32,074 bases of DNA from Myxococcus xanthus. GTDB lineage: Bacteria; Myxococcota; Myxococcia; Myxococcales; Myxococcaceae. Location of the stretch: contig NZ_JABFNS010000107.1 in assembly GCF_013116825.1 (NCBI RefSeq), positions 1 to 32,074 of the forward strand. The letters run 5' to 3'. Positions 19,000 to 27,170 of the stretch are shown here, piece by piece; position 1 is the stretch's first letter; each line of letters opens with the position of its first letter. The notes beneath the pieces were generated by a model, which worked only from the letters and a program-made list of their open reading frames with translations, ran no database searches and was not told the origin of the DNA. A program made the translations under genes and the position numbers.

Positions 19000-19026
19000 G
19001 TATTAAACCCGACATTGGCGTGTCAA
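19000..19026 (-). promoter_or_regulatory. Predicted promoter of the ABC/GldG operon
   Basis: On the minus strand a perfect -35 box TTGACA (19021-19026) is followed after 15 bases by TAATAC (19000-19005). Transcription would start at about 18992-18994, on or next to the ATG of the ATPase gene. The short spacer is a weakness; the TTTAAT read one step further upstream would make it shorter still. Confidence 0.5.
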
Positions 19027-19137
19027 GGCGACACCGACTCCGGGTGTGGGCGTCGTTCAGCGGCTGGCCAGACTTCTGCAGGGAGGCCTGCCAGTGTGGT
19101 TTTCCGGACACGCCGAACAAGGGTAGTGAGTCGAATC

Positions 19138-20331
19138 ATGCCAATCGTGGTCCAGAAGTACGGCGGCTCGTCGGTCGCCGGCGTGGAGAAGCTCCGCAAG
19201 GTCGCCCAGCGGGTGAAGGACAAGCGCGAGGCGGGCTATCAGGTGGTGGTGGTGGTGAGCGCCATGGGCGACACCACGGATGAACTGCTGGCGCTGGCCA
19301 AGGGCGTTTCGGTGGACCCGCCTCGTCGCGAGCTGGACATGTTGCTCACGTGTGGCGAGCGCATCTCCATGGCGCTGCTCTCCATGGCGCTCCAGGAGAT
19401 GGACGTGCCGGCCATCAGCTTCACCGGCAGTCAGAGCGGCATCATCACCACGGATGCGCACGCGCAGGCCCGCATCGTGGAGGTGCGGCCGTACCGCATC
19501 CACGACGAGCTGGCGCGCGGCAAGGTCGTCATCGTCGCGGGCTACCAGGGCGTCTCCTTCAAGAAGGAAGTGACGACGCTGGGGCGCGGCGGCTCGGATA
19601 CGACGGCGGTGGCGCTGGCGGCGGCGCTGGACGCGGAGGCGTGTGAAATCTACTCGGACGTGGACGGCGTGTTCAGCGCGGACCCCCGGGTGGTGCCGGA
19701 CGCGCGCAAGCTGGAGTCGCTGAGCTACGACGAGATGCAGGAGTTGGCGAGCGCGGGCGCCAAGGTGCTCAACGCGCAGGCGGTGGAGTGGGCCAAGGCG
19801 CGCGGCATCACCATCCTCGCGCGCACGGCGCACGGCCAGGGATCGGGCACCGCGGTCCAGGAGCTGGCCGTCCCCACGGACCACCGGCTCAAGGGCGTCA
19901 CCGCCGACGCGGAGATGGCCGTGCTTTCCGCCTCGGAGCCCATCCGTCTGGCGGAGCTGTTGGAATTCCTGGATGCGCGCGCCGTGCGCGGGCGGACGCT
20001 GGACTTCGAAGGCCCGGTGGGCGGGGCACGCAGGACGGCCATCACCGTGCCCCTGGCGGACATCCACGGCGCGGACGCGCTGCGCCGGGAGCTGGCCACG
20101 CGCTTCGGTGACGCCGTGTCCTGGCGCGAGGACCTGGGCACCGTCACCTGTGTGGGCGTGGGGTTGAACGCGGACTGGGCGCCGCTGCGCCGCGCGCTGG
20201 CCGCCGCCGAGGAGCTGGGGGCTCACGTCCACGCGGCCCATACGTCGCCTTTGCAACTGACGCTGCTGGTGGACAAAGCACACCTGAAGGCGCTGACGGC
20301 CCGGCTGCACCGAGAGCTCCTGGGAGGTTAG
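19138..20331 (+). CDS. lysC: Aspartate kinase
   Basis: A 397-residue enzyme that phosphorylates aspartate, the first step toward lysine, threonine, methionine and, in many bacteria, diaminopimelate for the cell wall. Visible motifs are KYGGSSVAGVEKL at the N-terminus, CGERISMALLSMAL, FTGSQSGIITT and TLGRGGSDTTAVALAAAL, followed by DVDGVFSADPRVVPDA. Residues from about 265 form the ACT regulatory region, where amino acids normally give feedback inhibition. The length fits the monofunctional type. The ATG at 19138 is preceded by AGTGAG, a modest ribosome binding site. It stands alone, divergent from the ABC operon, and a weak hairpin follows its stop. Confidence 0.93.
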   Translation: MPIVVQKYGGSSVAGVEKLRKVAQRVKDKREAGYQVVVVVSAMGDTTDELLALAKGVSVDPPRRELDMLLTCGERISMALLSMALQEMDVPAISFTGSQSGIITTDAHAQARIVEVRPYRIHDELARGKVVIVAGYQGVSFKKEVTTLGRGGSDTTAVALAAALDAEACEIYSDVDGVFSADPRVVPDARKLESLSYDEMQELASAGAKVLNAQAVEWAKARGITILARTAHGQGSGTAVQELAVPTDHRLKGVTADAEMAVLSASEPIRLAELLEFLDARAVRGRTLDFEGPVGGARRTAITVPLADIHGADALRRELATRFGDAVSWREDLGTVTCVGVGLNADWAPLRRALAAAEELGAHVHAAHTSPLQLTLLVDKAHLKALTARLHRELLGG

Positions 20332-20345
20332 GCCTTTTCCTACCC
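20322..20345 (+). terminator. Weak hairpin at the lysC stop codon
   Basis: GGTTAGG (about 20326-20332) pairs with CCTACC (20339-20344), with a bulged T, around the loop CCTTTT. It includes the stop codon of lysC and is followed by TGGGCTTTTG, which contains a short T-run. A stronger hairpin lies about 40 bases further on. Confidence 0.25.
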
Positions 20346-20383
20346 TGGGCTTTTGTCCGGCTGCGCCATCCCAATCATTGCTC

Positions 20384-20408
20384 CAGGAGGGCACCCGCTT
20401 CCCTCCTG
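20384..20408 (+). terminator. Eight-pair GC hairpin between lysC and the NHL lipoprotein gene
   Basis: CAGGAGGG (20384-20391) and CCCTCCTG (20401-20408) form eight perfect pairs around a nine-base loop. It is 50 bases upstream of the next gene's ATG and can serve either to end the lysC message or as a structure in the next gene's leader. The left arm holds an AGGAGG, a ribosome-binding-like sequence, with no start codon at the right distance. Confidence 0.4.
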
Positions 20409-20458
20409 AGTGTTCGTGGCTACCCTCCGGTCGAAGCGCCGTGGCGTGGAGGATCGGA

Positions 20459-23026
20459 ATGGCTCAAGCAGGCCGTTGGGCGGGCTGGGTGTGTGGGCTT
20501 GCGCTCATGTTCGGTGGCATTGGCTGTGAGGAGGTGGCCGTGCGCCCGGTGATACCGGGTGACAAGCACGACACGCCTCCCCTGAACGACGGCTATGACG
20601 GCGGCGACGGTGGGCCGCATCCAGGCATCATCGACGCGGGTGTGCCGGACGCCGGCACCGGGCAGCCCGAGCCTCCCGACGCGGGCCCGGTGGAGCTGCC
20701 CGCGCGAGACGCGGACGCCGTGCGCAAGGAGAACCGCCGCGCGGGAACCCCGGCGTGGCGCATCACCCGCAACGCCCACAGCCGCGAAATCGAAGGCTAT
20801 GCGCTGAAGTCCACGCTGGCGCAGGGCGAGACGCTGCGCGTCGCCGTGTCGGTGTCCGAGGCCCGGACCTTCCGCTGGTACGTGTATCGGATGGGGCACT
20901 ACGGCGGCACTGGCGCCCGTGAGCTGGCACGCGGAGGCCCGGTGGCCGGTGTGCGCCAGGGCGACTGTCCCGCGGACCGGTCCTCGGGCCTCGTCGCCTG
21001 TCGCTGGGCGCCCACGCTGGAGATACCCATCGGTGAACACTGGGTGCGCGGCGTGTACGTGGTGAAGCTGGTGCGAGAGGACAACCACCAGCGCTACGTG
21101 CCTTTCTTCGTGCGCGACGCGAATCCGCGCGCCGAGGTTGCCGTCCTCATCCCCACCGCCACCTGGGCCGCCTACAACACCTGGGGGGGCACCAGCCTCT
21201 ACGACGACCGCGACCGGGTGATGCGCGAGCACGGCGTCAGCCGCGCCTTCCGGGTGTCCTATGACCGGCCCAACCACCGGGGGCATGGCAGTGGCCACCT
21301 GCTGACGGACGACCTGAGCCTGGTTCAGTGGCTGGAGTCGCAGGACCTGGACGTGGGCTACTTCACCGACGAGGACCTGGACGCAAGCTACGACTTCCTA
21401 GCCGGCGCCAAGGCGTTCTTCATGTCGGGCCACGACGAGTACTGGAGCCCGCGCATCCGCGAGCACGCGGACCGGGCGGTGGCGGAAGGCCGGTCGCTGC
21501 TCAACCTGGGCGCGAACAATGCGTACTGGCAGATGCAGATGGAGCCGTCCCAGGACGGCCGGCCGCGGCGCATCCTCGCCTGCTACAAGGGCCACGCGAA
21601 CGACCCGTACACGGGCCCCCAGCGTACGGTGAAGTTCCGCGAGCGCGTCGTGGGCCGTCCGGAGAACGCGCTCCTGGGCGTGCAGTTCTCCTCCCGCTGG
21701 CACCAGTTCGGCTTCCCCGCAGTCATCACCAACCCGGGGCACTGGGCACTGGCGGGCTCGGGGCTGAAGGCCGGTGACACGCTGTGGATGGCCAACGGCT
21801 ATGAAGTGGACCAGTTGGTGAGCAACGGCAACTCGCCGGAGGGCCTGGAGGTGCTGGCCGAGTCCCCGTTGCTGTCGCTTCAGGGCGCCTTCGGCTTCGG
21901 CCACATGGTGCTGCGCAAGCAGGGCAGCGCCTACATCTTCTCCGCGGGCGGCATCGACTTCGTGCGCACGCTGGCCTCCGAGGACATGGCGGACCCGCGC
22001 GCGGCCCGCATCGTCGCGAACGTGCTCTACAAGGCGCTGGGCCGGCCGGTACCCGACACGCTGGTGCGCTTCGAGCGGCAGAACGCGTCGAGCCCCCAGG
22101 GGCCCTCCGCGGCTGACGTGCGCACGGTGGCGGGCGTGCCGGGAAACCGTGTCCGCGCCGGAGTCCCCGTGGCGGGAAATTCGCTGGGGGCGCCCACCGC
22201 GGTGGCCCTGCTGCCGGATGGAGGCCTCGTGGTCGCGGACGGCCTGGGCAACACGGTGAAGCGCGTGACGCCGAGGGGCGAGGTGAAGACGGTGGCCTCC
22301 GGCCTCAATGGCCCCATGGGCATCGCCGCGGACGCCGCGGGCAACGTGTACGTGGCCGACACGGACCACTACGTCATCCGCCGCATCGACCCGGAAGGGA
22401 AGGTGGAGGTGTTCGCGGGCGGGACGCCGGGCCTGATGGACGGCCCCGCGAAGCAGGCGTCCTTCAACCAGCCCGCGGGCCTGGCGGTGACTCCGGATGG
22501 CACCGCGCTGCTGGTGGCGGACATGAACAACGGCGTGATTCGCCGCATCGACCTGGTGGCGGAGGGCCACCCGGTGACGACGCTGCAGGGTGACTGGCTT
22601 TACCGGCCCTCGGGCGTGGCGGTGAGTGCGGATGGGAACACGCTGTTCGTCATAGAGTCCGGCATGTCCCGGGTGGTGCGCATCCGCGACGGCCTCACGT
22701 CGGTGGTGGCGGGCACGACGCCGGGCTTCCGTGACGGCGCGCCGGAGTCGTCCCAGTTCCTGCCGTACCTGGGCATCGCGGTGCTGGCGGATGGCTCGCT
22801 CGCGGTGTCGGACCCGGGCAACTACCGCGTGCGCCGCGTCGTCCTGAACGCGGACGGCAGCGCGCGGAAGGTGACGACGCTGGCCGGCAGCGGGCGCTAC
22901 GGCCACGCGGACGGGCCGGGCGACGAGGCGGACCTCGTCCTCCCGGCCGGTCTGACGGTGGGGCCTGACGGCCGCCTCTACGTGGCGGACGCCGGTAATT
23001 CGCTGGTGCGCGCGATTACTCCATGA
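20459..23026 (+). CDS. Lipoprotein: N,N-dimethylformamidase-like domain fused to NHL propeller
   Basis: An 855-residue predicted surface or periplasmic lipoprotein. The signal MAQAGRWAGWVCGLALMFGG ends in a lipobox (GGIGC), followed by a Gly/Asp/Pro-rich linker. Residues about 95-540 match the large-subunit domain of N,N-dimethylformamidase, with YNTWGGTSLY at 239-248 and the very conserved GHDEYWS at 324-330. In the characterised enzyme iron is held by two tyrosines and a glutamate; Glu327 is a plausible ligand but I cannot confirm the match. Residues about 550-855 hold six NHL-type repeats (for example GIAADAAGNVYVADTDHYVIRRI), enough for a complete six-bladed propeller. The ATG has GGAGGA five to six bases upstream. 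The 3' end overlaps the convergent beta-helix gene by 11 bases. Confidence 0.85.
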   Translation: MAQAGRWAGWVCGLALMFGGIGCEEVAVRPVIPGDKHDTPPLNDGYDGGDGGPHPGIIDAGVPDAGTGQPEPPDAGPVELPARDADAVRKENRRAGTPAWRITRNAHSREIEGYALKSTLAQGETLRVAVSVSEARTFRWYVYRMGHYGGTGARELARGGPVAGVRQGDCPADRSSGLVACRWAPTLEIPIGEHWVRGVYVVKLVREDNHQRYVPFFVRDANPRAEVAVLIPTATWAAYNTWGGTSLYDDRDRVMREHGVSRAFRVSYDRPNHRGHGSGHLLTDDLSLVQWLESQDLDVGYFTDEDLDASYDFLAGAKAFFMSGHDEYWSPRIREHADRAVAEGRSLLNLGANNAYWQMQMEPSQDGRPRRILACYKGHANDPYTGPQRTVKFRERVVGRPENALLGVQFSSRWHQFGFPAVITNPGHWALAGSGLKAGDTLWMANGYEVDQLVSNGNSPEGLEVLAESPLLSLQGAFGFGHMVLRKQGSAYIFSAGGIDFVRTLASEDMADPRAARIVANVLYKALGRPVPDTLVRFERQNASSPQGPSAADVRTVAGVPGNRVRAGVPVAGNSLGAPTAVALLPDGGLVVADGLGNTVKRVTPRGEVKTVASGLNGPMGIAADAAGNVYVADTDHYVIRRIDPEGKVEVFAGGTPGLMDGPAKQASFNQPAGLAVTPDGTALLVADMNNGVIRRIDLVAEGHPVTTLQGDWLYRPSGVAVSADGNTLFVIESGMSRVVRIRDGLTSVVAGTTPGFRDGAPESSQFLPYLGIAVLADGSLAVSDPGNYRVRRVVLNADGSARKVTTLAGSGRYGHADGPGDEADLVLPAGLTVGPDGRLYVADAGNSLVRAITP

Positions 23027-24653
23027 GCGCGGTGGCGGTGGCCTCGGGGCAGTTTGACTCCACCGCGCCGATGTCCGGCGCGGCGCCGCAGTAGGGCAGC
23101 CCCAGGTCCATGCCCCGGTCCACCGCGCGCTCACCGGGCATCAGCGTGTCCAGGTCCACCAGCGGCTCGCCGCTCTCATCCGAGTCCAGCTCCACGCCGT
23201 TCGACAGCCAGTGGGCGAGCGTGCTGCCCACCCACCCGCTCTGCGGGGCGACGAAGAGGCCCGTGTTGAACGCGGCGTCGGCCAGGTAGAGGTTGGACGT
23301 CATGCTGAGGCCGGGGGCGGACAGGCCCATGCTGACGGCGTTGCGCGTGGCGAACAGGTTGTTGCGCACCGCGATGTTGGTGGACGGCCCACCGGTGCCG
23401 TGGCCCACCACGAAGGCGAAGCCGTCCGTTCCCACCACGGTGTTGTGCAGCACGCGCACGTCGCTGCCATTCTCGATGCGGATGCCGGAGCCCTCGGGCG
23501 TCTTCAAGTCGTGGATGCGGTTGCGGCGGATGGAGATGTTGGTGGGCGGCGCGCCCACGCGGCTGCCACCCACGGCGATGCCCAGCGAGGAGTCCGAGAT
23601 GTCGTTGCCTTCGATGACGACGTTGCGCGCGGAGTAGTGCACCACCACGGCCTCGCCACGGGAAGAGGTGGACTTCTGGAAGCCGTACATGCGGTTGCCG
23701 CGCACGACGACGTCGTGGCACGTCTTGACGTCCACCGCGTTCTCCCGGTTGTCGTACATGTCGTTGTCCTCGATGAGGACGCCGCGCGCCGGGGTGTTGT
23801 TGCTGAAGCCCTCGGGGCCCAGGCACTGCACCGAGTCGCCCGAGTTGTCGTGGATGTCGTTGCCCCGCACGGTGATGTCCACCGACGTGGGCGCGATGAC
23901 GACACCATGCGAGTCGTCGTTGCCTCGCGAGAAGTGGTGGATGTGGTTGTTCTCGATGGTGATGCCGTTGGCGCCCGCGTCGGTGCTGATGCCGCTGCCG
24001 AACGCGCCGTGGTGAAGCTCGTTGCCCGCGAGTACGGTGCCCGTGGTGTTCCCAGAGAACGTCACGGCGACCTGGCGCTGACCCCGGACGTCGAACTCGA
24101 AGCCCTCGATGCGCCAGTGGGGACGCTGCACGTGGGCCATGAACCAGCCGCTTGGGGTGGGAACGAGCTTGGGCAGGCCCTCGCCACGCAGGGTAATGGG
24201 GGCCTCGGCGGTGCCGGCCTTGGCGCTGGCGTCGATGACGAGCTTCTCGGTGTAGGTGCCCCTCTGGACGCGGATGATCTCCCCCGGGCCTACCCGCGTC
24301 AGGGCCTTGGAGATGGTGCGCAGCGGCTTTTCACGCGAGCCGTCCGCCGAGTCATTGCCAGATGGGCTGACGTACCACTCCCGAGCGTAGTTGGGCGGCT
24401 CCGGTGCCTGCGGCACAGGGACGGGAGGTGGTTGCTCGACCACGGGCGCGTCGCCGTCGTGGCCAGAAACGTCGTCGTTGTCGTTCCGCGGCGTGGGCGT
24501 CGGAGTGTTGGGGGCCGAGGGCTGCCGCGAGCCAGGGTAGCTGGGCAGGGGGCTCGAATCGGACGCCGGAGCAGGCGCCTGCGCGCCGTTGGAGCAGGCG
24601 ACGCCACCCACGGACACGAGTCCGAGGAGGCACAAACTGCGCAGTCGGGACAT
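23016..24653 (-). CDS. Parallel beta-helix lipoprotein (DUF1565/NosD-like)
   Basis: A 545-residue lipoprotein: signal MSRLRSLCLLGLVSVGGVAC with lipobox GVAC, then a Pro/Ser/Asp-rich linker to about residue 95. The fold begins with WYVSPSGNDSADGSREKPL and TISKALTRVGPGEIIRVQRG, the DUF1565 opening, and continues with many right-handed beta-helix rungs of the type NGITIENNHIHHFSR and NVVIEGNDISDSSLGIAV, up to about residue 470. Such proteins bind or cleave polysaccharides, but no lyase or hydrolase active site can be assigned. I chose the ATG at 24653 because AGGAG lies nine to ten bases upstream and the signal peptide starts there; an ATG 12 codons earlier would spoil it. It is convergent with the NHL lipoprotein gene. 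Confidence 0.85.
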   Translation of the reverse strand: MSRLRSLCLLGLVSVGGVACSNGAQAPAPASDSSPLPSYPGSRQPSAPNTPTPTPRNDNDDVSGHDGDAPVVEQPPPVPVPQAPEPPNYAREWYVSPSGNDSADGSREKPLRTISKALTRVGPGEIIRVQRGTYTEKLVIDASAKAGTAEAPITLRGEGLPKLVPTPSGWFMAHVQRPHWRIEGFEFDVRGQRQVAVTFSGNTTGTVLAGNELHHGAFGSGISTDAGANGITIENNHIHHFSRGNDDSHGVVIAPTSVDITVRGNDIHDNSGDSVQCLGPEGFSNNTPARGVLIEDNDMYDNRENAVDVKTCHDVVVRGNRMYGFQKSTSSRGEAVVVHYSARNVVIEGNDISDSSLGIAVGGSRVGAPPTNISIRRNRIHDLKTPEGSGIRIENGSDVRVLHNTVVGTDGFAFVVGHGTGGPSTNIAVRNNLFATRNAVSMGLSAPGLSMTSNLYLADAAFNTGLFVAPQSGWVGSTLAHWLSNGVELDSDESGEPLVDLDTLMPGERAVDRGMDLGLPYCGAAPDIGAVESNCPEATATALME

Positions 24654-24761
24654 GGGGGGCGGCTCCTGGGGAAGAGGGCGAGCCGACAACGTTCCTGTCG
24701 CCGCGCCGTATTCTGCCTGAGGCCGCGCACGAGCCCTTTCCTAGAGCCGCTCCCTCGCTTT

Positions 24762-24787
24762 CCAGCCGCAGGCGGAGCGCTGGCTGG
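24762..24787 (-). terminator. Possible terminator after cutA
   Basis: CCAGCC (24762-24767) and GGCTGG (24782-24787) form six pairs around a 14-base loop; a second pairing, CCAGC with GCTGG at 24779-24783, is also possible. It begins about 30 bases past the cutA stop on the minus strand. There is no T-run. Confidence 0.3.
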
Positions 24788-24815
24788 CCAGTCCGTCGAG
24801 CAGGGGAGCGGGACT

Positions 24816-25142
24816 TCAGTCCGGCGCGCGGGTGCTGCCCAGAATCCAGGAAAGGTACGGCGCGTGCCCCTCCGCGATGTCCACGCGCAGCACCTCCGGG
24901 ACGTCGTATGGATGCAGCTCGACGATGCGCGCGCGCAGCGGCTCGAAGAGGGCCGCGCGCGTCTTGAGGATGAGGAGGACTTCGGGCTCGTCCTGGACCT
25001 TCCCCTCCCACCGGTAGATGGAGCGCAAGCCGGGAACGATGTTGCCGCACGCGGCCAGCTGCGCTTCCACCAGCGCGCGGGCCAGCTCGGCGGCCTTGTC
25101 CGCGGTGGGAGCGGTGACGAGGACGATGATGGCGTCAGTCAT
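24816..25142 (-). CDS. cutA: CutA1 divalent-cation tolerance protein
   Basis: A 108-residue protein of the CutA1 family: small trimeric cytoplasmic proteins that bind copper and resemble PII in fold. They were linked to metal tolerance in Escherichia coli, though the true role is unsettled. Motifs are VLVTAPTADKAAELARALVE, LAACGNIVPGLRSIYRW, EGKVQDEPEVLLILKT and ELHPYDVPEVL, the last being the family signature. The length is normal. It lies 67 bases downstream of the ATPase gene on the same strand. No clear ribosome binding site precedes the ATG. Confidence 0.93.
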   Translation of the reverse strand: MTDAIIVLVTAPTADKAAELARALVEAQLAACGNIVPGLRSIYRWEGKVQDEPEVLLILKTRAALFEPLRARIVELHPYDVPEVLRVDIAEGHAPYLSWILGSTRAPD

Positions 25143-25209
25143 GAGGGCAGGATGCGCGAAGCCTCAGCTGGCCGTCGAGCGGGATGGCGTCAACAGCCGT
25201 TGCGCGTGA

Positions 25210-26172
25210 CTACCGTCCCAGCGTGCGCCCGCCGCCCGTCGCATGGTGCATGGGCGCGTCCATCTCCTGCCGGGTGCGGCGCCGGTCCGGCGTGTCCTTT
25301 GGAAACTCTACGAATGTGCACAGCTCGCACAGCCGGCTGTAGATGCGCTCACCCACGCGCTCTCGGAGGATCTCCGTGTCGCGGACCGCGCTGCGTGCGT
25401 CCTCGGTGGTGCGGTAGCCTGTCGGCGCCGCGCTTCGGATGGCGCGCTTCTCCGGCTCCAGGGAGTAGTTCGACGCGAACAGCGTGGTGCGGCCCGCGTT
25501 GTAGCGGCGGGCAATCAGCTCATCGAGCGTCTCCATCTCGAAGGGGCTGCCGCGGCCCTTGCCCATCTCGTCGATGGCTAGCACCTCCACCTCCGACAGG
25601 GGCCCGATGATTTCGCCGCCGCTCTTGCCCTCCTGGAATCCACGCCGGATGGTCGCGTAGAGGAGGGAGATTTCGACGTAGCGCCCACGCACGCCCAACT
25701 CCAGCGCGAGGTGCGCCAGCGTCGCCGCCAGGAGGTGTGTCTTCCCGGTTCCCACGGGCCCGCTGAGGATGAAGCCCTTGGACGAGCCACCCGGCACATA
25801 CTGGAAGGCGAACTGCATGGCCACGTTGCGGCCCCTGTCCTGTTCCTCCTTGGATGCGCGGTAGTTTTCAAAGGTTGCATGCGCTGCCGAGGCAGGCAGC
25901 CCCAGCGCATCGAAGCGAGCGATGCGCTGTCGCAGCTTGGCGCACGCGCACGTCTCCATCACCTCATAGCGCCGGGGGCCCATCTTCTGGCTGAACTCGC
26001 CCTCGCGCTCGACCAGTACGTGCCCGCGCCCGCCGCACACCGAGCAGTGCTCGGAGCACGCGCAGATGCGCGCCTGGGCCTGGTCCCCACGGCGCTCGAT
26101 GACATAGGTCCGCCCGCCGCACACGCCACACGCCTCGCCATTCGCCTTTGGAGCCATCTCACGCACCGCCAT
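25210..26172 (-). CDS. DnaC/IstB-type ATPase with N-terminal zinc-binding region
   Basis: A 320-residue AAA+ ATPase of the DnaC/DnaI/IstB group, which load replicative helicase or assist transposases. The N-terminal 80 residues hold cysteine pairs at about 15/18, 37/39, 43/46 and 75/77 (CGVCGG, CACSEHCSVCGG, CAC), so one or two zinc ions are likely. The ATPase has Walker A GPVGTGKTHLLAAT (Lys144) and Walker B VLAIDEMGKG (Asp201, Glu202), then TTLFASNYSLEPE as sensor 1. The ATG has GAGGAGAGG seven bases upstream. No transposase gene is adjacent, so a helicase-loading role fits better than IstB. It lies 58 bases after an unknown basic-protein gene, and the pair is probably one operon. Confidence 0.85.
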   Translation of the reverse strand: MAVREMAPKANGEACGVCGGRTYVIERRGDQAQARICACSEHCSVCGGRGHVLVEREGEFSQKMGPRRYEVMETCACAKLRQRIARFDALGLPASAAHATFENYRASKEEQDRGRNVAMQFAFQYVPGGSSKGFILSGPVGTGKTHLLAATLAHLALELGVRGRYVEISLLYATIRRGFQEGKSGGEIIGPLSEVEVLAIDEMGKGRGSPFEMETLDELIARRYNAGRTTLFASNYSLEPEKRAIRSAAPTGYRTTEDARSAVRDTEILRERVGERIYSRLCELCTFVEFPKDTPDRRRTRQEMDAPMHHATGGGRTLGR

Positions 26173-26230
26173 ACCAGAGCCTCTCCTCGGCCGTCAGTCC
26201 ACTGAACGGGCAGTCAGGCGTCCCGCCCAC

Positions 26231-26887
26231 CTACATCTCCTTCACGCCCAGCCGCCGGCGCACCGTCGCCAGCACCCGGAAGCGCCGGGACACCTTGCGG
26301 GCGCGCGGCGACATCACCTGTTGTTCAGCGGATGCCGCCAGGGCTTCACGCCACACGGCGCACCGGTCCAGGAAGGGCAGGGCGCGCAGCACCAGCAGGA
26401 ACGCCAGCGCTTCCTGGGCATCCATGGCCGCCGGCTCTTCCGGGACATGCGCCAGGACGGTGATGCGCAGGTTGCGCACACGGTGCGACAGCGCTTCGTT
26501 CCGCCCCGCCAGGTCCTCGAGCGCCGCGCACAGCCGCGCGTGCCGCGTCTCTTCCCAGGAACGGGCCCGCTTGCGCTTGGGGCTGGAGGAGGGTTCCTCA
26601 CCCGCGCCCGCCGCCAGCTCCCGGTACTTCTTGATCTCCGACTCCACCTGCCGCCGGCACGCGCGCAGCGAGCGCAGCACCGGCTCTCCGGGCCGCGCGT
26701 CCCAGAGGGCCTTCTCCGCCGAGCGGGAGATGCCGCGTGCCACCACCTCGAAGGGAACGCCTTCCCGGGCCCAGGTCGTCAAAAGCTCGGTGTCCAGCGC
26801 GGAGAGCATCAGCCCCGCACCACGCACAGCGAGGAAGTAGTCCTGCACCAGCTCTTCGAAGCTGGCGCTTTCGGGGAGGAGACTCAT
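26231..26887 (-). CDS. Unknown basic protein paired with the helicase-loader ATPase
   Basis: A protein of about 218 residues that I do not recognise. The first 75 residues look helical and contain DTELLTTWAREGVPFEVVARGI followed by LRSLRACRRQVESEIKKYREL, a pattern that recalls the helical replisome-organiser or DnaD-like domains of phage and Firmicutes replication genes. A Ser/Lys/Arg-rich linker (SSSPKRKRARSWEE) leads to a second helical part with a basic C-terminus (SPRARKVSRRFRVLATVRRR), suggesting nucleic-acid binding. I chose the ATG at 26887; an earlier ATG at 26962 would add 25 residues of poor quality. No strong ribosome binding site is visible. It lies directly upstream of the ATPase gene. 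Confidence 0.6.
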   Translation of the reverse strand: MSLLPESASFEELVQDYFLAVRGAGLMLSALDTELLTTWAREGVPFEVVARGISRSAEKALWDARPGEPVLRSLRACRRQVESEIKKYRELAAGAGEEPSSSPKRKRARSWEETRHARLCAALEDLAGRNEALSHRVRNLRITVLAHVPEEPAAMDAQEALAFLLVLRALPFLDRCAVWREALAASAEQQVMSPRARKVSRRFRVLATVRRRLGVKEM

Positions 26888-27047
26888 GATCCGACGCGTA
26901 CTCCAGTGCAGGGAGGCCGGGCAACCGACCGTCCGTTCCCCCATACCTGGCAGGTCCGACATGGCAACTCCAGCGCGCCGATTTTCACAGCGAATCTGGA
27001 AGATTTTGAACCGACGCTCCTCGAGGAAAGCAGGCGGCCAGTCAGTG

Positions 27048-27077
27048 TTGACCCGCCGCGCGGAAACCGCGCATAGT
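27048..27077 (+). promoter_or_regulatory. Promoter with palindromic spacer upstream of gltD
   Basis: TTGACC (27048-27053) and CATAGT (27072-27077) are 18 bases apart. The spacer holds GCGCGG (27058-27063), AAA, and CCGCGC (27067-27072), a perfect 6-bp inverted repeat placed where RNA polymerase would bind. Transcription would start near 27084 and give a leader of about 87 bases. Confidence 0.45.
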
Positions 27078-27082
27078 GAGGG

Positions 27083-27144
27083 TCCCCGAATGGAAATTCC
27101 CGAAGATTCCCGGACACTTGCCTACCAAGCAAGGAACTGGGGAC
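27083..27144 (+). promoter_or_regulatory. Possible structured leader of gltD
   Basis: GTCCCC (27083-27088) can pair with GGGGAC (27139-27144), enclosing a small hairpin CTTGC (27117-27121) with GCAAG (27129-27133). The structure begins where transcription is predicted to start and ends 26 bases before the ATG. It leaves the AGGA ribosome binding site open. Confidence 0.25.
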
Positions 27145-27170
27145 GCCGGTGCCCCTCTCCTAGGAAGACC

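Noticed and set aside
25210..26172. Insertion sequence of the IS21 type, suggested by the IstB-like ATPase
   Set aside because: There is no IstA transposase, no terminal inverted repeats and no target duplication; the N-terminal zinc region and partner gene fit a helicase loader better.
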